From: Novosphingobium sediminicola
Lineage (GTDB): Bacteria > Pseudomonadota > Alphaproteobacteria > Sphingomonadales > Sphingomonadaceae
DNA length: 64,000 nucleotides
Assembly (NCBI RefSeq): GCF_014196525.1
Contig: NZ_JACIDX010000005.1
Coordinates: 219,010 to 283,009 of the forward strand
Reading direction: 5' to 3'
Shown here: positions 36,196 to 44,826 of the stretch, piece by piece
Layout: each line of letters starts with the position of its first letter
Numbering within the stretch: position 1 is the stretch's first letter
The notes under the pieces: model-generated
The model's input: only the letters and a program-made list of their open reading frames with translations
What the model was told of the DNA's origin: nothing
The model's database searches: none
Made by a program: the position numbers and the translations under genes

Positions 36196-37193
36196 AGATT
36201 TTGCACCAGATCGACGCTGTGAACCATGCCCGCCAGACAACCGGCGTCATCGGTCACGGGCAGAACGGAAAGCCCCGCCCCATGGCCGCGCATCAGATCG
36301 AGCGCGTCGCCCATGGTGGCCGAGACAGGAAGGGTGACGGGTTTTGCGCGCATCACCTGCGCGGCATGGGTGGCGTAAATATCGGCGCGCTCGGCAATCG
36401 CTCGGCGGATGTCGCCATCCACGATCAACCCGGCCAGAAGCGCGCCCTCCACCACGCAGGCCGCGCCCATCCGCCCCCGCGAGATCGCGCCGATCACCTC
36501 GGCCAGCGTGGCATCAGGCGCAACGCATGGCACATCGCCGCCCCGGCGCATCACCGCGCGGACCGGCTGCGCCCGCTGGCCCAGCGCGCCCGCCGGATGG
36601 CTGCGCAGGAAATCCTCGCGGGCAAAACCGCGCAACTGACTGGCCGCCACGGCCATCGCATCGCCCATCGCCATTTGCAGCGTCGTGCTGGCCGTGGGCG
36701 CCATGCCCAGATGGTCGGCCTCCCGCGCGATGGGCAACAGCACCAGCGTATCGGCCGCGCGGGCCAGCGGCGTATCCCACCGCCCGATCAGCCCGATCAG
36801 ATGGCACCGCCGCTCACGCAATCCCGGCAGGATGCGCATCAATTCCACCGTGGTCCCGCTATTGGAAAACAGCATGACCACGCTGCCCGGCGTCACGGCG
36901 CCCAGATCGCCATGGCTGGCATCGCCTGCCGACAGCGAAAAGGCAGGCGTGCCAAGGCTGGAAAGCGTGGCCGCGATCTTGGCCGCCACCAGCCCCGATT
37001 TGCCCACCCCGCAGCACAGCACCGGCAGGCGCGAGGCGGCCAGCGCATGGATCGCCCCGGACAATCCCTCAGGCGGAGAGGCCAGACAATCTGCCAACGC
37101 CGCCATTTCCCCGCGCAGCACCTCCAGCGCCCATTCCAGCGCGGGCGTGGTCGTCAATTCGACGGCGGGATTAAAGGCAGGCCGGGGGATCAT
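36192..37193 (-). CDS. KpsF/KdsD/GutQ-type arabinose-5-phosphate isomerase
   Basis: A 333-aa protein with an N-terminal SIS sugar-isomerase domain and two C-terminal CBS domains, the standard KpsF/GutQ architecture. SIS motifs include CCGVGKSGLVAAK and MLFSNSGTTVELM, and DHLGMAPTASTTLQMAMGDA matches the family's active-site loop. Such enzymes convert ribulose-5-phosphate to arabinose-5-phosphate, the precursor of Kdo. It overlaps genes on both sides by ATGA. As the partner genes are CMP-sugar related, it is probably a pathway-specific copy rather than the housekeeping one. Confidence 0.86.
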   Translation of the reverse strand: MIPRPAFNPAVELTTTPALEWALEVLRGEMAALADCLASPPEGLSGAIHALAASRLPVLCCGVGKSGLVAAKIAATLSSLGTPAFSLSAGDASHGDLGAVTPGSVVMLFSNSGTTVELMRILPGLRERRCHLIGLIGRWDTPLARAADTLVLLPIAREADHLGMAPTASTTLQMAMGDAMAVAASQLRGFAREDFLRSHPAGALGQRAQPVRAVMRRGGDVPCVAPDATLAEVIGAISRGRMGAACVVEGALLAGLIVDGDIRRAIAERADIYATHAAQVMRAKPVTLPVSATMGDALDLMRGHGAGLSVLPVTDDAGCLAGMVHSVDLVQNL

Positions 37194-38272
37194 GACGCCA
37201 CCACGTCCAGCGCGTCGAGATTGGCGTCCATATCGTCAAATGTCGGCTGCCCCTTGGCATGGCGCATCAGGAGGTTGAGATCGACCACTTCGGGCCGCAG
37301 CAGACGCGCGGCCAGATGCCAGCCAAACCAGCGCCGCGCCGCATCCCGGTCCGGCCCGGCCAACTCGCCCGGATCGCCGCTGGCGCGCAGCCATGGCGCC
37401 ATCGCCCGGTGTCCGACATGCAGCATCGGCTTTCCGGCAAAGGCGGCCAGCGTCCAGCTTTTCGACAGGTCGGTGAACACCGCCGATGCCCCCGCCACCA
37501 TCGCTTCGGTGCCATGCTCGGCCATGGTCAGCCGGTCGGGCGCAGCGGCGATGAAGGCGTCGAGCGCGCTGCGATCCACGTGCAGCCGGTTGAGCGGATG
37601 GTCGGTAACCTCGATCCGCCATTCATCCGGCAAACGCGCCAGCAGCGATTGCAGCAGCGCCACCCCATCCTCATGCGCGGCATGGCGCAGGAACAGGTTC
37701 TCCTCATGCTCATAGGGCAAGGGCACGGCCAGCGTGGGGCGCGAGAGAGGCACAGAGAAAGGCCCGAACCACCCGGCCGCCACGGCCCACAGCGCATCGA
37801 CCCGCGCGGCCAGTTCGGCGGGCAGAACGGCTTCGTCCGGCATGAAACCATAGGAGAAAGGCGCTTCCTCCAGCACCACCCATGCCGGATCGGTGGCAAA
37901 GGGGGCCGCCGCGCCCTCCATGATATGGCGCACCGTGCCGGGAAACATCGCGGGCGTGGCAAAATCGCTGCTGCGCGCAAGGGTCAGGTCGGGCCGTATC
38001 CCGGCCACCGTTTCGATCAGCCCCGGCACCGCCGCGCCATGCATGCGGAACTGGGCCGGGTCGCCCTCGTCGATCACATGCCAGCGCAGCTTTTCCTGCG
38101 CCAGCAAAGGCTCAAGCTGCGCGCCCTCCACCCCGGTGTTGCGCCACAGCGGGGCCACCATCACATGGATTTCCTTGACCCATGGATCGGCGTTGAGCCG
38201 CAGCAGCATCGGCGTCACGATGGCCTCGAACCACCATGGCGTGATGACCGGAAGATAAAAGAAAAGGCGCAT
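37190..38272 (-). CDS. unrecognised glycosyltransferase-like protein
   Basis: A 360-aa protein that I cannot place in a named family. It begins MRLFFYLPVITPWWF with no signal peptide. Features reminiscent of a GT-B donor site are a late HGTEAMVAGASAVFTDLSKSW segment (Ser/Thr-rich loop after a His-Gly-Thr, as in CDP/CMP-using glycerol or Kdo transferases) and AFAGKPMLHVGH. An early ALWRNTG-like loop is also present. Its stop overlaps the start of the isomerase gene (ATGA), so it belongs to the three-gene cassette. It may transfer the CMP-activated sugar, but this is inference only. The start follows AGGGA, with a hairpin just upstream. Confidence 0.6.
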   Translation of the reverse strand: MRLFFYLPVITPWWFEAIVTPMLLRLNADPWVKEIHVMVAPLWRNTGVEGAQLEPLLAQEKLRWHVIDEGDPAQFRMHGAAVPGLIETVAGIRPDLTLARSSDFATPAMFPGTVRHIMEGAAAPFATDPAWVVLEEAPFSYGFMPDEAVLPAELAARVDALWAVAAGWFGPFSVPLSRPTLAVPLPYEHEENLFLRHAAHEDGVALLQSLLARLPDEWRIEVTDHPLNRLHVDRSALDAFIAAAPDRLTMAEHGTEAMVAGASAVFTDLSKSWTLAAFAGKPMLHVGHRAMAPWLRASGDPGELAGPDRDAARRWFGWHLAARLLRPEVVDLNLLMRHAKGQPTFDDMDANLDALDVVAS

Positions 38273-38289
38273 CCCGTTCCCTAAAACCT

Positions 38290-38317
38290 GGCGGCAGGAG
38301 GTTTTCCTCCCGCCGCC
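38290..38317 (-). terminator. hairpin after adhP and directly before the cassette
   Basis: On the minus strand a 12-bp stem (38317-38306 with 38301-38290), including one G-U pair and an AAAA loop, is followed by AGGTTTTAG. It would end the adhP transcript. It lies only 17 bases before the ATG at 38272, next to that gene's ribosome-binding site, so it may also regulate the cassette. Confidence 0.65.
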
Positions 38318-38336
38318 AAGCTTTATGAACAAGGAT

Positions 38337-38380
38337 GCCTAAGGCATGGCTGAGCCTTGCCTCGGCAAATGCCCTTAGGC
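38337..38380 (-). promoter_or_regulatory. nested stem-loop just past adhP
   Basis: GCCTAAGGCAT (38337-38347) pairs with ATGCCCTTAGGC (38369-38380) with a one-base bulge, and the 21-base loop holds a second small stem. With the hairpin at 38290-38317 it gives a structured leader between adhP and the three-gene cassette. Confidence 0.5.
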
Positions 38381-38385
38381 GGGTT

Positions 38386-39432
38386 TTAGAAAGTCAGGAC
38401 GATGCGCCCCTCGATCTTGCCCGCGATCATCTTGTCAAACACCGCGTTGATGTCATCCAGCTTGGCGGTTTGGATCGTGCTTTTCACCTTGCCCTCGACG
38501 GCAAAGGCGATGGCTTCGGCCAGATCGCGCCGCGTGCCGACGATAGAGCCGCGCACCGTGATGCGCTTCAGCACCACATCGAAGATCGGCGTGGGAAAAG
38601 CGCCCGGCGGCAGGCCAACCAGCGCCACCGTCCCCTTGCGGCGCACCATGGCCAACGCCTGTTCAAAAGCAGGCACCGAAACCGCCGTGACCAGCACGCC
38701 ATGCACGCCCCCGCCCGTGGCCTCGACCACGCGGGCCGCCGCATCGGGGTCCAGCGCATTGACCGCCAGATCCGCGCCCAGTTCCAGCGCGAGGTCGAGC
38801 TTGTCCTGCCCCACATCGACGCCCACGACCTTCAGCCCCATCGCCTTGGCATATTGCACGGCGACATGGCCAAGCCCGCCCACGCCTGAAATCGCCACCC
38901 ATTCTCCGGGCCGCGCCTCGGTTTCCTTCAAGCCCTTATAGGTCGTCACGCCCGCGCACAGGATCGGGGCCAGCGGCACCAGATCCGCGTCGGCGGGCAA
39001 ACGCCCGACAAAGGCGGCGGGCGCCGTCACATATTCGGCATAGGTGCCATTGACCGAATAGCCGGTGTTATGCTGCTTTTCGCACAGGGTTTCCCACCCC
39101 GTCTGGCAATATTCGCATTGCCCGCAGGCATCATGCAGCCATGGCACCCCCACCGCATCGCCAATCACCAGATCATCGACCCCTTCGCCAAGGGCGACGA
39201 CATGGCCCACGCCCTCATGGCCGGGAATAAACGGCAGGGTCGGCTGGACCGGCCAGTCGCCATGGGCGGCGTGAAGATCGGTATGGCAAACGCCCGTGGC
39301 CACCAGTTTCACCAGCACCTCGCCCCGCGCGGGGGTGGGCACGGGCCATTGCTCGATGGTGAGCGGCGCACCAAATTCGCGGACGACCGCCGCGCGCATA
39401 GTGGCGGGAATTGTGGGGGAAAGCGAAGTCAT
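38386..39432 (-). CDS. adhP: zinc-dependent alcohol dehydrogenase (AdhP type)
   Basis: A 348-aa NAD-dependent medium-chain alcohol dehydrogenase. Catalytic zinc ligands are the Cys in GVCHTDLHA, the His-Glu in GHEGVGHV and the Cys in [12 protein letters not shown]. The structural zinc cysteines are in [15 protein letters not shown]. The NAD site is [17 protein letters not shown] followed by VVGVDV. Start ATG 39432 sits behind AAGGAG. The sequence resembles bacterial ethanol-active AdhP. It is followed by stem-loops that separate it from the next genes. Confidence 0.93.
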   Translation of the reverse strand: MTSLSPTIPATMRAAVVREFGAPLTIEQWPVPTPARGEVLVKLVATGVCHTDLHAAHGDWPVQPTLPFIPGHEGVGHVVALGEGVDDLVIGDAVGVPWLHDACGQCEYCQTGWETLCEKQHNTGYSVNGTYAEYVTAPAAFVGRLPADADLVPLAPILCAGVTTYKGLKETEARPGEWVAISGVGGLGHVAVQYAKAMGLKVVGVDVGQDKLDLALELGADLAVNALDPDAAARVVEATGGGVHGVLVTAVSVPAFEQALAMVRRKGTVALVGLPPGAFPTPIFDVVLKRITVRGSIVGTRRDLAEAIAFAVEGKVKSTIQTAKLDDINAVFDKMIAGKIEGRIVLTF

Positions 39433-39497
39433 GGAGAATCTCCTTGAAAGGCTGGCGCTTACCTAGCCCGCTCTTTTCCCCCTGGCCTTGATGCGGG

Positions 39498-40709
39498 TCA
39501 AAGGTTTTGCGCTATGGCGACCCCCGCCGCATGGCCGCTGGCCCATGCCCATTGGAAATTATAGCCGCCCAGCCAGCCCGTCACATCCACCGCCTCGCCA
39601 ATGGCATAAAGGCCCGGCACGGTGGATGCCTCCATCGTCTTTTGCGACAGGCCGGTGGTGGCGATGCCGCCTGCGGTCACCTCGGCCTTGGCATAACCCT
39701 CGCTGCCATCGGGGTTAAAGCGCCAGTCGGCCAAGGCGCCTTCCGCCGCGCGCAGGGCCTTGTCCGAATGATGGCCCAGATCGCCCGCCAGCGCCAACCG
39801 ATCCGCCAGCGCCACCGCCAGACGATCAGGCAAATGCGCGCCCAGCACACGGCGCAGGCCCACCTTCGGATTGGCCTTCTTGGCCTCGACCATCCAGCCC
39901 GCCGCCAGATCGGGCAGGAAATTGATGCCCAATTCCGTGCCGCGCTGCCAATAGGAGGAAATTTGCAGGATCGCCGGACCCGACAGCCCGCGATGGGTGA
40001 AAAGCGCCGCCTCGCGGAAGGCCGCCTTGCCCCATGGCCCATCGGCCACCCGCGCCTCGACCGGGGTGGCCACGCCCGACAATTCGCGGAACAGCGCCTC
40101 ATCCCCCGGCAAGGTCAAGGGCACCAGTGCGGGACGCGGCTGCACGACCTTAAGCCCGAATTGCCGCGCAAGATCATAGGCAATGCCGCTGGCCCCCATC
40201 TTGGGAATCGAAGGCCCGCCCGTGGCGATCACCAGATGGCGCGCCGACAGCGTCCGATGGCCTGCGCGGACATGGAACATGCCATCAGCATGGCTGACCT
40301 CGCCCAGCGACAGGCCGCAGGCGATCTCGACGCCACCGATCCGGCATTCCTCGACCAGCATGGCCAAAATCTCGCGCGCCGAACCATCGCAGAACAATTG
40401 CCCCAGCGTCTTTTCATGCCACGCAATGCCATAGCGCTCGACCAGTTCGAGGAAATCGGCGGGCGTATAGCGCGACAGGGCCGAACGGGCGAAATGCTTG
40501 TTGGCCGACAGATAACGTTCGTGGGTGGCGTGAATATTGGTGAAATTGCAGCGCCCGCCGCCCGAAATCAGGATCTTGCGCCCCGGTTCCGGCGCATGAT
40601 CGACCACGATCACCCGCGCCCCGCGCGCTCCGGCCTGCGCGGCACAAAACAGCCCCGCCGCCCCCGCGCCCAGCACGATGGCATCATGATTTTCGCTTGT
40701 CGGTTTCAT
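39498..40709 (-). CDS. HI0933/BaiN-family FAD-dependent oxidoreductase
   Basis: A 403-aa flavoprotein. The FAD dinucleotide-binding motif VLGAGAAGLFCAAQAG is near the N-terminus, followed by the family hallmark RKILISGGGRCNFTN. Late in the sequence ATGGPSIPKMGASG, AGGIATTGL and GLYAIGEAVDVTGWLGGYNFQWAWASG complete the pattern. Family members include BaiN, with proposed roles in reduction of bile-acid intermediates, but most are uncharacterised. Lone gene, monocistronic. Confidence 0.9.
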   Translation of the reverse strand: MKPTSENHDAIVLGAGAAGLFCAAQAGARGARVIVVDHAPEPGRKILISGGGRCNFTNIHATHERYLSANKHFARSALSRYTPADFLELVERYGIAWHEKTLGQLFCDGSAREILAMLVEECRIGGVEIACGLSLGEVSHADGMFHVRAGHRTLSARHLVIATGGPSIPKMGASGIAYDLARQFGLKVVQPRPALVPLTLPGDEALFRELSGVATPVEARVADGPWGKAAFREAALFTHRGLSGPAILQISSYWQRGTELGINFLPDLAAGWMVEAKKANPKVGLRRVLGAHLPDRLAVALADRLALAGDLGHHSDKALRAAEGALADWRFNPDGSEGYAKAEVTAGGIATTGLSQKTMEASTVPGLYAIGEAVDVTGWLGGYNFQWAWASGHAAGVAIAQNL

Positions 40710-40796
40710 CGCGCCGCCCTTAGGCGATCATGCCACCGCGCGCCAGCATCGATCTGCGGCTTGGAATAGACGGTTTTCTGCCCTAGAACCCCCGTC

Positions 40797-41375
40797 ATGT
40801 TGCCCGACGAGATGATCAAACACAGCCCCATCGCCGCCGTCGTGAGCGATCCCCGGCTGCCCGACAATCCGATTATTGCCTGCAATCAGGCCTTTATTGA
40901 CCTGACCGGGTTTGCCCGCGAGGAAATCATCGGGCGCAATTGCCGTTTCCTGCGCGGGCCGGATACCGAGGGGGAACTGACCGAAACGTTGCGAAACGCA
41001 ATCCACAATCGCCAGCCCGCCATCGTCGAAATCCGTAATTACAAAAAAGACGGCACCCCGTTTCGCAATGCCGTGATGATCGCGCCGGTGTTCGATGCCG
41101 ATGGCGATGTCGAATATTTCGTCGGTTCTCAGGTCGAGGTTGTCGATCAGAACCGGCAAACGCGCGAAGAGGCGCTGGCCCGCGTCAACGCCCTGCCTCC
41201 GCGCCAGCGCCAGATTCTGGTCGAAATGGCCCGTGGCAAGCTGAACAAGCAGGTGGCGTGGGAATTGGGCCTGTCGGAGCGCACGATCAAGATGCACCGC
41301 TCGGCCATGTTCAAGACGCTGGGCGTGCGATCCAGCGCCGAGGCGATCCGCGTGGCAGTCGAGGCCGGACTCTAA
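40797..41375 (+). CDS. LOV-HTH blue-light transcription factor (EL222-like)
   Basis: A 192-aa photoreceptor and regulator. The LOV domain (about 5-120) has GRNCRFLRG, with the adduct-forming cysteine at C49, followed by VEIRNYKKDGTPFRNAVMIAPV and the Ibeta strand YFVGSQVEV. The C-terminal LuxR-type helix-turn-helix (about 128-190) reads LPPRQRQIL...GLSERTIKMHR. The order and spacing are those of Erythrobacter EL222, in which light releases the HTH for DNA binding. The residue after NCRFL is Arg, not the common Gln. The gene is convergent to an MFS gene. Its targets are not obvious here. Confidence 0.92.
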   Translation: MLPDEMIKHSPIAAVVSDPRLPDNPIIACNQAFIDLTGFAREEIIGRNCRFLRGPDTEGELTETLRNAIHNRQPAIVEIRNYKKDGTPFRNAVMIAPVFDADGDVEYFVGSQVEVVDQNRQTREEALARVNALPPRQRQILVEMARGKLNKQVAWELGLSERTIKMHRSAMFKTLGVRSSAEAIRVAVEAGL

Positions 41376-41387
41376 TCCAGCGGGCCT

Positions 41388-42584
41388 CTAACGCGGGCGC
41401 AGCGAAAGGGCCACGCCCAGCCCCGCCGCGCAAATCCCGCCTGTCAGCGCCACCACGCCCGGCCATTGCCAGTGCTGATAGAACCAGCCGCCCGCCGTGC
41501 CGGTGATCCCGGCGCCAAGGTAGTAAAACAACAGATAGAGCGAGGCGGCATGGCCCTTATCCGGCCCCGCCCATTGGCCTACCCAACCGCTGGCGGCGGC
41601 ATGAGCCGAGAAGAAGCCCAGCGTGAGCAGCAAGATGCCCAGCACGATCAGCACCAGCGCCCCCGACAGCGTCAGCAAAGCCCCGCCCAACATCGCCACC
41701 AGCCCCATGGCCAGCACCGGGCGCCGCCCCCATGCCTCGGTCATATGGCCGGTGATGGATGAGGAAAAGATGCCCGAGATATAGGTGAGGAAAATCGCAC
41801 TGATCGCGCCGTGGCCCAGCGAAAAGGGCGGGCGGACAAGGCGAAAGCCGACATAGTTGAACAGGGTGACAAAGACGCTCATCAGCGCGAAGGCGATGAA
41901 GAACAGGCGCAAAAGGCCATTATCCTGCATCAACCGCCACCACACCGCCCGGTGATGCGCCCAGCCCAGCCCCCGCTGCGGCACGAACCGGCGCGAGGAC
42001 GGCAACAGCAGGCCAAAGCCCAGCGCGGCGGCCAGCCCCAATCCCCCCATTGCGCCCAGCGCGATGCGCCATGAGCCAAACTCGGTGAACCATCCTGTGG
42101 CAAAGCGGCCCATCATCCCACCAAAGGCCGTGCCCGCGACATAGAGTCCCATGGCTTTCACCAAATCGGCAGGGTGCATCTCCTCGGCAATATAGGCCAT
42201 GGCAACGGCCGGAACGCCGCCCAGCGCCACCCCTTCGAGCAGCCGCGCCGCCACCAGCCATGGCCAATGCGTCGCCACCCCTGCCACCAGATTGAGCAGG
42301 CTGGCCGCGATCAGCGAGCCGAGCATCAGCGAGCGGCGCGGCATCGCCTGACCAATGGCTCCGGCCAAAAACACCGCCACGGCCAGCGCGCCCGATGTGA
42401 GCGACAGCGCCAGCGAGGCCCCCGCCGGGGCCAGCCCAAATTCGCGCGCGAATTCGGGCAGCAGCGGCTGGACGCAATAGAGCAGCGAGAAAGTGGCATT
42501 GCCCGCCAGAAACAGCGCAAGGCTGGCCCGGCGATATTCGGCGCTGCCCCGGCGCATTCCGGCAAAAGGCACAGGTTCAGTCAT
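41388..42584 (-). CDS. MFS transporter (YnfM/AraJ-like)
   Basis: A 398-aa major facilitator with twelve predicted helices. The beginning LLYCVQPLLPEFAREFGL and the helix-2 to helix-3 region LAGAIGQAMPRRSLMLGS match the YnfM/arabinose-efflux-like drug transporter subgroup. The second-half loop TGHMTEAWGRRPVLA carries the usual MFS motif. Substrate unknown. It is convergent with the LOV-HTH gene, 12 bases apart. Confidence 0.86.
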   Translation of the reverse strand: MTEPVPFAGMRRGSAEYRRASLALFLAGNATFSLLYCVQPLLPEFAREFGLAPAGASLALSLTSGALAVAVFLAGAIGQAMPRRSLMLGSLIAASLLNLVAGVATHWPWLVAARLLEGVALGGVPAVAMAYIAEEMHPADLVKAMGLYVAGTAFGGMMGRFATGWFTEFGSWRIALGAMGGLGLAAALGFGLLLPSSRRFVPQRGLGWAHHRAVWWRLMQDNGLLRLFFIAFALMSVFVTLFNYVGFRLVRPPFSLGHGAISAIFLTYISGIFSSSITGHMTEAWGRRPVLAMGLVAMLGGALLTLSGALVLIVLGILLLTLGFFSAHAAASGWVGQWAGPDKGHAASLYLLFYYLGAGITGTAGGWFYQHWQWPGVVALTGGICAAGLGVALSLRPR

Positions 42585-42624
42585 GGGCGCCGCGATGCGC
42601 CATCATGGGGCGGATTCCAAGCGC

Positions 42625-44202
42625 TTACTTTTCCACCGCCCCCTTGAAGGCCGCCCCGGCATCGACCGTGGCGCGATAGGCAGGCGCAACCCGCGCCCGC
42701 GCCGTCTGTTCATAGACATAGCCCGCGCTCAGCAATTTGCCCTCCTCATAGGGCCGCGCGATAAAGGACAGGCCCACCGGCAGCCCCCCCACCAGCCCCA
42801 TCGGCACGGTCAGATGCGGATAGCCCGACACCGCCGGCAGACCGCTGGCCGAAGGTCCGCGAAACTGGTCATTATAGATGGGGTCGATCAGCCATGCCGG
42901 ACCGGTGGTGGGCTGCACCAGAATATCGGCCTTGGCCAACATCACCTCCAGCCCTTCCTTTGCCGCCAGCCGCAAGGATTTGGCCCGCGCGCCCAGATAT
43001 TCCGGGTCGGCAATCCCGCGTGTCCCCTCGGCCTCCTCGAAACTCTCCTGCGCAAACAGGGGCATTTCCGCCTCAGCATTGGCCCGGTTAAAGGCGATGA
43101 TGTCGGCCAGCGTCCGCAGCTTTACCGCCGCCGTCGCCCCGGCCAGATAGGTGTTGAGATCGGCCTTCAGCTCACTGCGCAACACCTCATGCTCGGCCTG
43201 TCCCAGACCGTCGAGTTCGGGCTGCGCCACCTCGGTCAGTTCAGCCCCCTGAGCCTTCAACACTTCCAGCGCGGCGGCGAACCTTTCGGCCAGAGCCGCG
43301 CCCGTCGCCGGGCGGTAATAGGCCACGCGCACCCCCTTCAGGCTGGCCTGCGCCAGCGGGGCCGCATAGTCCTGCTTATGCGCGTCGGCCTCCGCCGTGG
43401 CCGGATCGCCCGGATCGCTGCCCGCCATGGCCGAGAGCATCATCGCCACATCGCGCACACTGCGCGCCATCGGGCCGGGCGTGTCCTGACTGTGGCTGAT
43501 CGGCACGATATGGCTGCGGCTGACCAGCCCCACCGTGGGTTTCAACCCGACAAGGCCATTGAGCGAGGAGGGACAGACCACCGACCCATCCGTCTCCGTC
43601 CCCAGTCCGCCCGCGCCGAAACTGGCCGCCACACCAGCGCCCGTGCCGCTCGATGATCCGCAGGGGCTGCGGTCCAGCGCATAGGGGTTGCGCACCTGTC
43701 CTCCAAGCGCGCTCCACCCGGAAATCGAATGGGTCGAGCGGATATTGGCCCATTCCGACAGATTGGTCTTGGCCAGAATCACCGCCCCGCCCGCGCGCAG
43801 CCGCGCCACCACCGGCGCATCGCGCCCGCCCACATTGTCGCGCAGCGCCAGACTGCCCGCCGTGGTGGCCACCGGGTCCTGCGTCTCGATATTGTCCTTG
43901 ATCAGGATCGGAACGCCATCGAGCGGACCAAGCGCCTTGCCCTGCCGCCGCCGCGCATCCGAGGCGCGAGCCTGCGCCATGGCGTCGGGGTTGAGGGCGA
44001 TAATCGCGCGCAATTGCGGCCCCTTGCGGTCCATGGCCGCGATGCGCTCCAGATAGGCGCCCGTCACCGCCTCGCTGCTGACCGCGCCCCGCTCCAGTTG
44101 GGCCGAGATTTCCCAGAGCGGCACTTCCTCCACTCGGGTCGCGGCCTGCGCCGCCATTGGGATTACTATCGCCGCCGTTAATGCGATCCAACGCCATGCC
44201 AT
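42625..44202 (-). CDS. exported amidase (amidase signature family)
   Basis: A 525-aa amidase signature enzyme. The catalytic Lys is in ILIKDNIE, and the Ser-cisSer pair lies in the Gly/Ser-rich CGSSSGTGAGVAASFGAGG. A signal peptide (MAWRWIALTAAIVIPMAAQAA) predicts periplasmic location, which is unusual for the GatA branch and typical of exported amidases. Start ATG 44202 follows a G-rich site. The frame stays open to 44484 but has no conserved residues there. Substrate unknown (peptide amides or aromatic amides are possible). Confidence 0.9.
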   Translation of the reverse strand: MAWRWIALTAAIVIPMAAQAATRVEEVPLWEISAQLERGAVSSEAVTGAYLERIAAMDRKGPQLRAIIALNPDAMAQARASDARRRQGKALGPLDGVPILIKDNIETQDPVATTAGSLALRDNVGGRDAPVVARLRAGGAVILAKTNLSEWANIRSTHSISGWSALGGQVRNPYALDRSPCGSSSGTGAGVAASFGAGGLGTETDGSVVCPSSLNGLVGLKPTVGLVSRSHIVPISHSQDTPGPMARSVRDVAMMLSAMAGSDPGDPATAEADAHKQDYAAPLAQASLKGVRVAYYRPATGAALAERFAAALEVLKAQGAELTEVAQPELDGLGQAEHEVLRSELKADLNTYLAGATAAVKLRTLADIIAFNRANAEAEMPLFAQESFEEAEGTRGIADPEYLGARAKSLRLAAKEGLEVMLAKADILVQPTTGPAWLIDPIYNDQFRGPSASGLPAVSGYPHLTVPMGLVGGLPVGLSFIARPYEEGKLLSAGYVYEQTARARVAPAYRATVDAGAAFKGAVEK

Positions 44203-44285
44203 CCGCACACCCCCCGTTTGCCCGGCGAATGTAGCGCGCCCAGTCATGCTGGCAATGCGCCAAAATGCGCGCCATAGATCGCGCC

Positions 44286-44762
44286 ATGACCGACCCCCGC
44301 CCCGCCTCCCGCGCCCTGACGCCAGCCGAAACGGCCATGGTCGTCGATATGTTTGGCGCGGCGATAGATCCGGGACCGGTGCGCGTGATCCGGCGGCGCT
44401 GGTGGTGGTTTCAGCCGCGCAATGTGGTGATGGCCCCGCGCGGGAGCCTACATTTCCACCCCGAAAGCCAGCTGTGGCACCCATGTTTTGCCCAAGGATC
44501 GCTGGCGGCGCAAGGATTGTTCATCCACGAAATGGTCCATGTCTGGCAGCATCAGTCGGGCATGAACCTCCTGCTGCGCCGGATGCCGTTCTGCCGCTAT
44601 GATTATACGCTGCGCCCCGATGCCGCATGGGCCGATTACAATATCGAGCAACAGGCCGAGATCGTCCGCCACGCCTTTCTGCTGCGCCAAGGCGCATCAT
44701 GGGCCGACGCCCCGCCGCTGATCGATCTGGAGCGGCTTATCCCTTTTGGCCGGGGAAAATAG
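44286..44762 (+). CDS. small zincin-like protein (HExxH)
   Basis: A 158-aa protein from ATG 44286. It contains HEMVHVWQHQSG near residue 80, an HExxH zinc-metalloprotease motif with a following HQ. The flanks are basic and aromatic (IRRRWWWFQPRN) and a C-terminal helix reads YNIEQQAEIVRHAF. No signal peptide is seen. I recall similar sphingomonad proteins being annotated loosely as Vgr-related, but I cannot assign a substrate, and proteolysis is not shown. It is divergent from the amidase gene, with 83 bp between them. Confidence 0.65.
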   Translation: MTDPRPASRALTPAETAMVVDMFGAAIDPGPVRVIRRRWWWFQPRNVVMAPRGSLHFHPESQLWHPCFAQGSLAAQGLFIHEMVHVWQHQSGMNLLLRRMPFCRYDYTLRPDAAWADYNIEQQAEIVRHAFLLRQGASWADAPPLIDLERLIPFGRGK

Positions 44763-44826
44763 CGTATCGGGCAGGGCTTGACCGGGCCTCGTTCCGCCTG
44801 TTCACTCAGGCCAAGGGGGACCACGC

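Noticed and set aside
37190..38272. Naming the cassette's first protein a Kdo transferase
   Set aside because: Only a weak HGT-like donor-site resemblance is visible; no family signature supports a firm name.
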